Under the pieces are notes generated by a model that ran no database searches, was not told the origin of the DNA, and saw only the letters and a program-made list of their open reading frames with translations. Both the position numbers and the translations under genes were made by a program. Of a DNA stretch of 64,000 bases, positions 1-11,181 are shown in pieces (position 1 is the first letter of the stretch; every line of letters starts with the position of its first letter). Source of the DNA: Salvia splendens (Eukaryota > Streptophyta > Magnoliopsida > Lamiales > Lamiaceae); contig NC_056053.1 of the NCBI RefSeq assembly GCF_004379255.2, forward strand, positions 24,176,188 through 24,240,187, written 5' to 3'.

Positions 1-1420
1 TGGTATATGATGTTTTCAAGTGTTGCAGCTGTAGTTTTAATCTACAAGCTGATATTGTAACAATCTGGGACGTGTAAGACTAGCATGTTTTGGTATGATA
101 TGATATTTGACCGCTGGCTTTATTTCTGAGTTAAATTAACATCTCATTTAGTTATCTAAAAAATATGATTTCTTGTTTGCTTTGATGATTGTCTACAGAA
201 GATTTTACTTTGTTTGGTGTTCTGCATTTGCCTCTATCGAGTTTGAAATGATTTTTCTTGCATTGTTGAGTCCATTCTTGATTTACTATCATTTCCTACA
301 ACTTTTTTCTTTTTCTTTTTCTTTTTGCCATTGTAAGTGGCCATTTTTCACTTATGTTTGACATGACTGCAATGATTTCTTCAAGTGTTAGATACTTCTC
401 TAAATAAGCATTTTTTTCAATTTTTTATGTAATTAGATAGGAGGTAAAAATAGTAGTACTGGATTACCATGTTTCTGATCTAGAAATTTTATTAAAACCA
501 TCTCATATTTTGAAATTTATCAATATTATCGTCATTCTTTAATAATTGTATGAATTATAACATCGATTTTTCAACTTACCAATTTAATCAGTCTTTTTAG
601 TTAGTTTTTAAATACGAGTAGTATTTCTTAAAAAAATATTTTTATATAATTTTTATTTCCAGGAGAAAATAATAGTACAAGCCATGTCATGACGCTGACA
701 CATCAATACACAATTACACTATTGGATGAAATTTCGTTAAATAGAGATTGATACGAATTTGAAATATTTAAGTTATGACAATTACTTCTAAAAACATACT
801 CCACCTTCTCTTTTTAAAAATATAAATAAAATTTGATACGAGTTTGAAAGATTAAGTTCAGGCGATTACTTCTAAAAACATTATCCATCCATCTCTTCAA
901 AATTTTAAAATTTTGAAGGAGAATGAGTTTTAATAAGTCTCACCTCAAATTTTTTTTTTTTCTAAATTATCCATAATTTTAAGAAATGAGCTAAAAAGAA
1001 AATATTTCATATTTTTAAAAGGCGGAAGAATATTTATTAATCCACTACTATAATTTATTTCTTAAAACATAACAACGTCAAGTCTAATTTTGATTTGTCA
1101 TGCCACATGAATTGAGAGTAGAATTTCACTATTACAAATCAATACAAGTTGAAAAGCGTAAGATAAAAGTGACCGATTGTGGCATAGCATGCCGCGATCG
1201 TGATAGAAATCATGAATTATAAACGTTGAAACATAATTAACAAAATTATTAAATATACATACGAGTATTAACCTCCATATCACCATTTCCCCATTTCCAA
1301 ACCAACAAACAAAAATGCATGAATAATTTCTCTATTCATAAGGAGTTAGTGATCTCCATCTTCACTTCCTCCGCCACAAACCACGTAACTCACCCCCCCT
1401 CTCTCTCTCTCTCTCTAGAA
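1..1420. other. Intergenic DNA, AT-rich
   Basis: I see no supported gene here. The short ORFs at 173-361 and 1098-1286 have low-complexity composition and no recognisable motif. The first about 130 bases could be the 3' end of a gene lying before the window, but nothing proves it. A CT-rich run at about 1398-1416 directly precedes the next start codon and looks like a plant 5' leader. Confidence 0.5.
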
Positions 1421-1789
1421 ATGATCTTCCGAATCCTCAGTTCCCTCCCCGAATCCCTCTCCTCCCCGATCTACCTCCTCATGTTCTACGCCGTCGCTTG
1501 GACGGCCGTCCTCACGGCCACGGTCGCGGTGGCCTCCTTCACGCCGGAGTGGGCCTTCGTCTCCGCCATCAGCCCGCTCTCTCCGCCGTGCCTCGGCGAT
1601 GGCCTCGTCAGGCTGCCGCTCGACATCCCGCCGGAGGACTTCTGCCTCGCCTCGCGCCTCTTCAGGCGCTCCGAAATCGACATGCTCGTGCCGCCGCTCT
1701 TCGCCGCCGTCATCGTCGCCGGATCCGCCTTCGCCGTCAGAGCACTCGGATTGTGGGAGGGCGACGACGATGAGGTGGCGCCGCTGTGA
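1421..1789 (+). CDS. Small plant-specific membrane protein (122 aa)
   Basis: Single-exon gene of 122 residues. I start it at the ATG at 1421, after a CT-rich leader, because the upstream in-frame ATG at 1319 would add 34 low-complexity residues. Two hydrophobic segments are visible: residues about 17-39 (IYLLMFYAVAWTAVLTATVA) and about 89-109 (LVPPLFAAVIVAGSAFAVRA). Between them lies a polar loop with two Cys (57 and 75), and an acidic tail (EGDDDE) ends the protein. The coding part is sharply GC-rich against AT-rich flanks, as expected of a real exon. It resembles a family of uncharacterised plant transmembrane proteins that I recall only by pattern; no function can be given. It probably sits in an endomembrane or the plasma membrane (inference). 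Confidence 0.75.
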   Translation: MIFRILSSLPESLSSPIYLLMFYAVAWTAVLTATVAVASFTPEWAFVSAISPLSPPCLGDGLVRLPLDIPPEDFCLASRLFRRSEIDMLVPPLFAAVIVAGSAFAVRALGLWEGDDDEVAPL

Positions 1790-2594
1790 GAATACGGTTA
1801 GTTCGATGATTTTCCCCTAATTTGGAAATAAAATTCGGTTTTCGAATCCGTTGCGCGCCCAACGACGTCGTCGTGGTATTTTGATTTGTGAATTTTTTTT
1901 GTTTTTGTTTTAGTGTTTGCTGATTTATTATTAGTAATACGGTTTACCACATTATTTAGAAATTATAGTGTATCTCCAGCTTGAGTTAGAAGCTGATTAC
2001 TATTATTTTTGTTTAAAATTGTTTGATCTCGGTTTAATTAGTAACTAATGTAACTAATTAAATTGAATTTAGTCACTAAATTGGCTCGAATTTAGTTTAA
2101 TTATAGTTATAGATTTTTGCAGCTTTCCTAAATCCTCAATATATATAGATATATAAAAAAAATGCAATGTTCCAAAAGTTATCTATGAAAAATGTGATAA
2201 AGTACTTCATAAAAAAACATACTACTATCATTATTGAGTTGTTTAATGCACATTTCTTACGTATTTGTATTTTTATAAGAAATGTGTAAGAAATACTACC
2301 AATAATTTTTGCATGGAATATACTAGTATATTATCCATGATAAGAGTGATTAAATTTAAAAATAAAAATTATTACTAGAAAATAGCTAAGAATTGTGTAA
2401 GATGGTAGTAATAGTGATACATAACACTCAAAATATTTGTTATATGTAAGATAAACAAATAAACACATCTTTTTTAGACAAGAAAAACTAGGCCATCTTC
2501 TTTGAGCAATATTCTTGTCCAAATTTACAAAATACGGAGTATTAAAAATCACAAGATCTTCATTTGAAATAGAGTTCAACTCATTGATGTGCAT
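1790..2594. other. Intergenic DNA between convergent genes
   Basis: AT-rich 3' flanks of the membrane-protein gene (+) and the dehydrogenase gene (-), which converge here. No ORF with recognisable content. Both 3' UTRs should lie in this stretch. Confidence 0.5.
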
Positions 2595-5433
2595 TCAGGC
2601 TTTTCCAGCTGTCTTAAGTAAGCTGCAGCTGAAATCCCAGAGTCTCTTTGCCAAAGCCTCATCTCTGGCCAGGCTGCTTGACTTGAACTCGTTGCAGTCG
2701 ACATAGTAGTTCCCTGACACTCCCTTAAGGCCGGGGTGGAGCGCAACATAGCACGTTGTGGCTGCACCCTGAAAATCGAGAGCAAAGTTAACATACTACT
2801 ACATGTTAACTTTTTTTTAGATCATTATGTTCTGTTTGAGGGACTGTTACCTGAGGAACATTTTTCCAGAGAATGTGAGTTGCCAACTTCAACATTTCTG
2901 CACCAAAATGTTGATTTAGTGCAAGAAAACTAGCACATATATGTGTGTGTCAGTGTGTTGTAAATTCGATATTTCTGCAGAAAATAATGCAATAAAACTA
3001 GTGCAATATTTATGCAGCAAAAATCTTGATTTTGTACAAAAAAACTTAGAAGTGTCAACTTCAACATTTCTGCAGCAAAATCTTGTTTTAGTGCAACACA
3101 CATGTTAGATTGTAGGACTACATACTCATCAAAATTCCGGAATATCTAAACAGATTCGTCATGATCAACCCCGGATGCACTGAATTCACTGTAATGTTCA
3201 CTCCTTCACTCTGCAGAAACACACAAGTTTAAACAGCTACTTTTGCCTCCTAGAGAGCTCTAGTGTGTTTTTGAGGTTGCAATACGTTACCTCCAGACGC
3301 CTAGAGAGCTCGTTCGCATGCAATATATTGGCTAGTTTGGACTGCCCATATGCTTTCTTGTCATCATATCTGCCACCAAACAAAAATGCATCCCCTTATA
3401 TCATATAACATCACACCTTATGATTTAGATTTTGATGAACTCACTTACTTCTTTTTATCACTGATCTGTTCGAAAGCAATCCCTTCTGGATAAGTGAGTA
3501 GATGTGCTACAGATGATAGATTCACAATCCTCCCCTCGATCCCCGTAGATTTTGCTGTTTCCTTCATCTTGTCCAGGAGTAGGTTAGTCAAGTAGAAGTG
3601 GCCTGACCAATGAAATATGAACTCTTACAAAGTTAGATGAGAATATTTCAAGAAATTATAAATGTGCTATACTATACCAAGATGATTTGTAGCAAACTGC
3701 ATCTCAATCCCATCTTGAGACAGCTGAAAAGGGCAGAACATGATACCAGCATTGTTTCTGGAAAAATAAACCAAAGTCAGATTGAACACTAACCAAAAAA
3801 TGACTAAATTGTTGTTAAAATGAGTTTTTTTTTTTAAAGTTACATTAAGATGTTGAGGTGAAGGTTGAGAGTGGCGAACTCATGACTGAAAGCCTCAACT
3901 GAGTCGAGAGAAGCGAGGTCGAGTTTAAGGGTGGTGACCTTAGCTTTGGTGTAATCTTTGAGAATGGACTGCTTTGCTGCATTAGCAGCTTCCATGTTTC
4001 TTGCTGCTATAATAACATGTGCATTTCTCTTAGCTAAAACTCTTGCAGTTTCCAAACCAATCCCACTTGCACCACCTGCAGTTTGAGAACTTTTTGTTAA
4101 CTTTTTTTCACTACTACTACTACTAGATTTTGTCATGGCAAGCAGAGGGATATTCAGAGATCTGAATCTGCAAATTATGATTGTACTTGCACAACATATA
4201 TCTCATAAATTCATTTTTTAATTTCCTGTACAGTTGGATCTAAGTATAAAAAACAAAAGTTATACTACTACTACTACTACATAACTTATGTGACAACATT
4301 TGTGAGAACAACTATTGTAGTAGTTGTTTAGTTCACCATTAGCGTTATTAAAATTATTACATGGAAAACAAAGTTTATTTTGTTACTTTAATCTTTTATA
4401 TGAAGTTAATAGATAAAATGGTCAGATCGAGTTTTGATTTTGAAATCATTTATAGAATTAATGATGTAAATACAATTCTTGAGGTATTAATATCATACTC
4501 CTTCCGTCCTATGTTACTCGCACTTTTTATTTTATGATTGAATTTTTAGTATAATTAAATTAGAATTTTAAGTATAATGAGACATAACTTAATAAATAGG
4601 TTCTTAACTTAATCTAACATATTAATTAAATACATTAATTCTAACTTAAACTAGAGATAATGTAAGTAGTTTGAGATGAACCGAAATGGAATAGTGCAAG
4701 TAATATGGGACGGAGGGAGTAGTAAATAAAAAACAAAACAAATAACTAGCTTGAAGTTTTGAATTAAACAAAAACGATGCTTTGGGTGGATGATGCTAGC
4801 ATAAAATAAGTACCGTGACTTTAATGATGCATTCATTATTTACTTCATAAATAGCCCTTAATTCTAGTTGAAATATGGAGTAACTAAATGAATAAATGTA
4901 GCACTTGATGCAAGGCTGCAAGCATTACTTATGTCTTGCTACTTCAACTCAACTGTTTTAATTTGGTGACCTATTAACTCAATATTTGATTTGTGTCTAT
5001 CATGATCATTTTGAACCAAATTAATTGCAATTATGAGCCCACCAAACATTGTCATCTATTTCATGAACTAATAAACTATCAATCGACAAATAAAACCCTA
5101 TTTTGACGATAAACATGACCAAGAAAAACACACAAACACACACCAACTTAAAACATATGAATATATAGTATTATTAGTATATATTATGCATGCATGATTC
5201 TAACTAATAAAAATGGTTAATTACCTCACCATGAAGTTTGGTCAAAACTCTGATTTATCTCGCACTTTTTAAAATTTGAATGATAAGTCATGAAATTTTA
5301 AAAATTCTCAATTATTCGAACCTGTTATTATGGCCGTCAAGTTTGTCGCGTCAATCCCCTCAGTCACATTCTCAGCCGTTGATACAGATCCGAACCCACT
5401 AGCCCCCGGTATACCTGTGATCAACCTAAACAT
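2595..5433 (-). CDS. Short-chain dehydrogenase/reductase, TIC32-like (8 exons, 320 aa)
   Basis: Read on the minus strand, eight GT-AG exons join without a break: 5433-5322, 4075-3844, 3757-3678, 3602-3449, 3369-3291, 3210-3126, 2897-2851 and 2768-2595 (963 nt, 320 aa). The product is a classical-fold NAD(P)-dependent SDR. It has the cofactor motif TGGASGIG at residues 37-44, NNAG at 116-119, NLSS with the catalytic Ser at about 171-172, and YGQSK with Tyr200 and Lys204. The N-terminus ([16 protein letters not shown]) and the C-terminal [12 protein letters not shown] region are typical of plant proteins annotated as TIC 32/retinol dehydrogenase-like. TIC32 is a chloroplast inner-envelope protein, but many paralogues differ in location and substrate, so the role here is open. 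A TATA-like run at about 5529-5541 lies upstream of the start. Exon 7 is only 47 nt and its acceptor region is repeated in the preceding intron. Confidence 0.9.
2881..3105. repeat. Degenerate repeats around the exon-7 acceptor of the SDR gene
   Basis: The block 'caacttcaacatttctgca' with a following 'caaaatnttgnttttagtgcaa' occurs at about 2884-2930 and again at about 3054-3099. Weaker related pieces (tttctgcagaaaataatgca, tatgcagcaaaaatcttgat) lie between. The first copy includes the true splice acceptor of exon 7 on the minus strand, so the intron holds decoy acceptors. Confidence 0.65.
4498..4719. mobile_element. Stowaway-type MITE
   Basis: A 222-bp element lies between TA dinucleotides (4496-4497 and 4720-4721). 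Its ends are inverted repeats: ctccttccgtcctatgttac at the left, and the complement of gtaatatgggacggagggag at the right, followed inward by a shared 'tcgcact/ttgcact'. CTCCCTCCGTCCC ends with a TA target are the hallmark of Stowaway (Tc1/Mariner-derived) MITEs. It lies inside the first intron of the SDR gene (5321-4076). No coding capacity. Confidence 0.88.
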
Positions 5434-5526
5434 CTTCCTTCTTGTGTGTGATTGTGTGTGTGTGTGTTTGTGAGAGAAAGAAGAGAAGAAGAGAAATAAA
5501 GTGCATGAGAAGTGATGGTTTATACA

Positions 5527-5543
5527 CCATATATATATACGAA
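5527..5543 (-). promoter_or_regulatory. Probable TATA box of the SDR gene
   Basis: On the minus strand a run reading tatatatatatgg lies about 100 bases before the start codon at 5433, and a CT/GA-rich leader follows. Position and composition fit a core promoter; this is inference from sequence only. Confidence 0.5.
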
Positions 5544-8500
5544 TGGATTTTGCCTTTTGGGGGGATTATAGGTATGAATTGGGTGTGTGAGCATTTATTG
5601 ATAGATAAGTGAGTGACAAATTATTTCTAACTACTACTCACCATATTTACTTACTCTACGTATGTATCTACATTTAAATCTGGGATATATACACTGTTTA
5701 AATCTGTGATATCAAAAGATTCATATGAATTATGTATTTGGAAAACTTTATTTAATTTTTTCACATGTACATAGATATGTAGTTGGCGTTGACATTATTG
5801 AATTAATTATTTTCTTACAAATAATTAAAAGATGGTATGCCATAACAAAAGGTATGGACAATTAAACTTTTGAACGTGTTCATGTGGATTGCATTGATGA
5901 GATCTCTGCCATCATTCCATCCAATTGGTGCTATATTTTTATTAGTGAAAATTGTAGGAAATACTATGAATTAATTTTAATTCTGATATGTTTCGCAACT
6001 TTAAATATCAACAATAAAAAGCATGAATTTGTATAATTTTTTTTTTCAATTTTCTAATGTAAAAAAAGTGTATAAATTTTTTATTTGTAATGGTTTGTTG
6101 ATTTGGTGCATACGTATTTCAAATTTACAACTTGTCGAAATGTGTTACTCATCCCGTCAAAAACATCATAAGTTGGAGGATTATCCAAGAATATATAGGT
6201 GAGACATGATCAACTCTAAGTCGATGTGGGACAACCAATAGAGTAATGTGGTTGAATTATTTGCGAAGTGTGTTGAAAAATTGATAAAGTTCATGAGCAG
6301 TCTCATCTTCGCCCTACGTGAGGACGGTGGTACGCAACATCAAACTAAAAGTGAAACCCCAAAATGTGTAGAAGTGTGTGTAAGTGAGCTGAGAGCTTCT
6401 CCCCCCTAAAAAAAAAAGTCCTCCCGTGAATTGCATGTTCTCTCTTATATAGATGCGGAGGTGATCTTCTAGAAATCTAGAAGCCTTCGCATGAAATCTC
6501 TGTTCTGCCATTCAGCTTAGCGATCTCCTCCGTCTGGCTATTTTTACTTCATAATGCTTACTCTATCGCCAAATTTCCTTCGCCAAGCAATTGTCTTCCC
6601 TTCTTCCTTGGCCTGGCGATATCTTTTACACACATGGCTTAAAAAATGCGTTAGACCCCGTAAATGCATAAATTTAACCTCCTAACCAATGCATGAAATT
6701 AGCCTTATCATTAACCTCATGATGCTAATTCATTTTTAACATATAGTATATCATATTTCTAATTGGTGAAACCGAAATAACGGCATATCAAAAAACATAA
6801 TTTCAGTAGAGAAAAGGTGTGTTGCCGTGTCGGGTGACATCAACGATGCGGCAGCCATTTCGAAGGTTTGATGCAGAGCTACAAAGGCCGAATTTAATGG
6901 AGTTTCCGGCCTTAATGGGCCACCCGATTTCAAGACTCGCTCCTACTAAATACGATAAGAGTCCACAGCTCAATTCATAAGATATTTTCTTGCTACCACC
7001 ATAGTTAGAGCTGTAGATATTACCATATTTAGATGTGTACATTTATTATCCTTCATGAGTTGAGTGATATGAGTTGTAATTTTAACAAAAGAAAAAGGTA
7101 GATATGACATAAAAGGTGAGAGGGTGAGGGGGGCATAATCACTCCAATAGTACATAAATAATACGATTAACATATGCATATGAATTTAACAATGTACTAA
7201 CATTTATTGATGTAGCAATGCTACATAAGCTACTACTATTATTAAACATAATCAAATAGTAAAATAAAAAAATATCCCGAAAAATTGAATGTTAATCATG
7301 ATTTAGGACTTATGTGGTTGTAGGAGTTATGTACCGTTCGTCGTCGTATCTGCGGTAATTAGTGAATACGGCGCACCACTTTATTCATTTACTAAAATGA
7401 GATTAATTCCACAATAAATAATGAAAATAAAATGCACCATAATGAATTACGAAAATAAAAAAATGGAGTATTAGTTATGCTAATTGACATATAAATTTGA
7501 ATTTACTCCTGTGCTTTAAAATTATTTTGAATTATTTTGTTTGATCGATTTTTTATTTAGAATAAAATTAATTAGAATCCTGAAATAGAAAGAAGTACAG
7601 TACTTCTCCATAGCTTGACTTACATATTTGTATAATTGTATTCTTGATTCTTGGTTACTTGCATATTTGATATTATTATTATTTATATATTCTTATTAAA
7701 ATATAAACGATTACGTATTATAATTATTGATACCATCTTCAAAAAAAAATTAAATTATTTACTGTATTAAATAGTAGTAGTTGCCTTTTGTTTTCCTATG
7801 AAAAGAAATGCTCATGAGCAGTATTTAGTTTTGGGCTTTTGGCCCATTACACAAGAATCAAAAACAAATTATTTGGGCTTGGGCTTGGGCTCGGGCTCCA
7901 TTTAGGATACCTAACCAAATTAGCCCACAATTTAATTGGGTTTGAGCTCCATTTAGCCCAAAGTTTCATTAGATCTTCAAACCCTACACTTCGGCTTACA
8001 ATAGGGAATTGATAATAGTAGTACGTATAATAAAAAGTTGAAGAGCTCAAAAAGACAAAGTCCAATTCTAAAATTCTTTTCAATCAACAATTTATATCAT
8101 AGAATGACTTAAATGATGGAAATAAATCGAAGTATCAAACGTTATTAAAAGCAAAGAAAATCAATGAAAAATGATTGAGCATGAACCCAAAACTCAAACC
8201 CGAAACTGGCTCGGCTCAAACTCAATCTGAAACAAACCATTGACTCTATCAAAACTATCTTGTCTCTAACTTGAACTCGTCCTAACCCGATCCAAATTTG
8301 AGGCTCGGCTCAAACTCAAACTCAATCTGAAACAAACCATTGACTCTATCAAATTTGACTCAAACTTAATGCATGGCCTATTTTATTAATATAAATGAAA
8401 TTAGCTATTACAATGGCCATTATTATTGTTATGGATAAAATACTCATTTTTAGAACATGCTAATAAATGAAAGTTACAATTTTAAAAAGATAGAAATAAG

Positions 8501-9003
8501 TCACGTCAATTAGGTCTAACCGTGCCCACGATGTAAAATGTGCCTCAGTTTTGACTACATACCAAAAATTAATTTCTTAAACCCCAAAAAAGTGGTGAAA
8601 ATCTTTAGAAATAATGTCACAGTACTAGCTTATGCCAAAAATGTGTATAGATATCTACCATAAAATCGTAGTTATTTGACTTGGTTTTCAAAATCCATGG
8701 ATTTCCATATATCCTTTTAATTCATTTACAAATAAACAACTGAAATAATTTTCTAATTCCCATATTTATATTCTTTTTCATTTCCGACCCATTTCCTATC
8801 AGCTCTCCCTCCTCTCTCCATTTGCATCCGCCATTTTTCCTTTGATTAGATCCGATTCCTCTCTCTCTCTCTCTCTCTCTCTCGCAATCACGTTGTCGGT
8901 TGCGTGCGGTGGCAAACACAATCACCGATTCAATTTTCCGTAGATCAAGCCGCATCGTCGAACCGACACCACCAATCCGGATCCAAGCCCGATCCGACAT
9001 TGT
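5544..9003. other. Intergenic DNA with decayed retroelement-like sequence
   Basis: No supported gene. The stretch at about 6180-6740 is less AT-rich. It includes a phrase often seen in plant LTR elements (cgatgtgggac) and 'aatgcgttagaccccgtaaa', so I suspect an old LTR-retroelement fragment without visible ends. A direct repeat lies at 8213-8360. A CT microsatellite at about 8858-8883 starts the leader of the ArfGAP gene. Confidence 0.45.
8213..8360. repeat. Two-copy direct repeat
   Basis: The phrase 'caatctgaaacaaaccattg' followed by 'actctatcaaa' occurs at about 8223-8253 and again at about 8322-8352, each within 'ggctcggctcaaactcaa'-like context. This is a local tandem duplication with a period of about 90-100 bp. 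No coding content. Confidence 0.7.
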
Positions 9004-11181
9004 ATGGCGGCCTCACGGCGGCTCCGGGAGCTCCAATCGCAATCCGGCAACAAGATCTGCGTCGATTGCTCCCAGAAGAACCCCCAATGGGCGTCGGTGT
9101 CGTACGGCATCTTCATGTGCCTCGAGTGCTCCGGCAAGCACCGCGGCCTCGGCGTCCACATCTCCTTCGTCCGATCCGTCACCATGGACTCCTGGTCCGA
9201 GATCCAGCTCAAGAAGATGGAGCTCGGCGGCAACGACAAATTCAACAGCTTCGCCTCGCAGTACGGGATCCCCAAGGAGACCGACATCGTCGCCAAGTAC
9301 AACACCAAGGCCGCCGCCGTCTACCGCGATCGGATCCAAGCCCTAGCCGAGGGCAAGCCCTGGCGCGATCCCCCAGTTGTGAAGGAATCACTCAATTCCA
9401 ATCGGAACGGTCACAGTGTCAGTAGTAAACCCCCTTTGAGCGGAGGCAATGGCAATTCCGGGTGGGATAATTGGGATAGCTTCGACGACGGAGGGAATAG
9501 TAATAATATCAGGAGGAATAACACGGTTGGGGATTTCAGGAGCGGAGGGAACGGCGGCAGCACGCCGTCGCGGTCGAAGTCGTCGGAGAATATGTATTCG
9601 CGGGCAGAGCTGGAGGCGTCCGCGGCGAATAAGGGGGATTTCTTTGCGAGGAAGATTTCGGAGAATCAGTCGAGGCCGGAGGGGCTCCCGCCCTCGCAAG
9701 GTGGGAAGTATGTGGGTTTTGGATCCACTCCCTCGCAGGCGCCTGTGAAGAATAATGGCGGCGATGGGGATGTGCTTTCGGTTGTTTCTCAGGTTTGGTT
9801 ATGAGATTGTGTATTGTGTTTTAGTTGTGGTGTGGATGTGATTGTGATGATTGATTTGTTTTTGCATATGCAGGGATTTGGCATGTTGTCAATGGTGGCT
9901 GCATCGGCAGCACAGTCGGCCGCTAATGTTGTGCAAGCTGGAACTAAGGAGATCTCCTCCAAGGTAGTTCATTTTTTGATTTATACATGTATTTTGATTG
10001 AATATGTAGCTTTTATTTGTTTATTTGTCTAATTAGATGTGCATTTGAACTGGAGGAATGTCAAAGACTCTAATCACGAAATTTCAAAATTTATCAGTTG
10101 TCCCACAATGATTTTTATTCCAAGGAAACGCAATGATAAATTGTTGCATGCATGTAAACTTTTGGTGATGTTGATGAATAATAACGTCAATATGTATTAA
10201 TGTGACTACGTTGTTTTGAGCCTAAGAAACTTAGAAAATACTTGAAAATTTTAAAATAAAATTTGGTCAAATGGGACAATTGATTTTTTTTTAAAACTTT
10301 CTGATTTATTATTCAGATTTTGAAAGGTGGGACAGAAACTAGAAATGGCATATTCTTCGTGATTTTACATGCAATTAATCGTTTTTGTTTTATATGTATT
10401 TTGATTAATATGTAGCTTTTACTCGTGTATTTGACTCATTAAATGTGCATTTGAGCTAGAGGCATATGTAGCTTTTGATTGTGTGCATTCGTAGAGAAGC
10501 TTTATTACAGTTATAGTTTCATTTGATTAGTACTATAATTGAAAAATAATGCACCTGAAATATGGGATGTTTGGGGTATATTTACCTTGTGCGAAATCTG
10601 ATTATGTAAATACAAGGTTAAAGATGAGTGAGTTGTATATTGAATTATTGATATCTCTTTAACAGGTAAGAGATGGTGGTTATGATCACAAGGTGAATGA
10701 AACTGTCAATGTTGTTACCGCAAAGACATCGGAGATAGGGCAGAAGACATGGGGGATGTTTAAAGGGGTGATGGCTCTGGCCTCCCAGAAGGTTGAGGAG
10801 TATACAAAAGAAGGCTCAGGCTTTGGCTCTGGTTCTGGCTGGCCGCGGAATGATAACGAAAATAATGGTTATCATCAGGATTTTGGACAGGGGGATAAGG
10901 GATACAATTCTTCGGTTGGAGTGCAATCATCATCTAGTCAGCAGTTTAACAAAGTTAGCTCTGGTTCGTGGGATGATTGGGATGTCAAAGACAGCAAGAA
11001 AGAGGAGTCACCAAAGGGGACTACCTTCCAGAATGGAGATAGCTGGGCAGGCTGGGGGGACGACGGCAAAGATGACGGATTTGATGATTTTTATCAGAGT
11101 GCGCCTGCGCCTGCGCCTGATAGGAAGACAGGGAGTAAAGGGAAGTCGGACAGCAACTGGTCGGAGGGTGGGTTTATATGA
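9004..11181 (+). CDS. ADP-ribosylation factor GTPase-activating protein, AGD6/AGD7-like (3 exons, 464 aa)
   Basis: Exons 9004-9792, 9874-9963 and 10666-11181 join in frame (all phase 0) to a 464-residue protein, close to the usual length of plant AGD6/AGD7. The ArfGAP zinc finger is complete: CVDC at 19-22 and CLEC at 39-42 (C-x2-C-x16-C-x2-C). The arginine finger follows at Arg47 in SGKHRGLG. The first about 115 residues form the catalytic domain, which speeds GTP hydrolysis by ARF GTPases in vesicle traffic at the Golgi. The rest is Gly/Ser/Asn-rich and disordered, with repeated short W-containing motifs ([30 protein letters not shown]) like those of ArfGAP1-type proteins. The segment [20 protein letters not shown] could form a curvature-sensing amphipathic helix (inference). 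The start codon follows a CT-rich leader and is the first ATG of the domain. Confidence 0.93.
9979..10470. repeat. Duplicated segment inside intron 2 of the ArfGAP gene
   Basis: About 75 bases at 9982-10055 (tgtattttgattgaatatgt ... gtgcatttgaactggagg) recur at about 10393-10462 (tgtattttgattaatatgta ... gtgcatttgagctagagg), with several substitutions. A partial third piece (catatgtagcttttgattgt) follows at about 10463. It lies wholly within the intron and does not touch the splice sites. Confidence 0.7.

Noticed and set aside
5321..5330. tRNA-like 'ggttcgaat' phrase
   Set aside because: It is the splice donor region of SDR exon 1; no cloverleaf can be formed around it. No tRNA was found elsewhere either.
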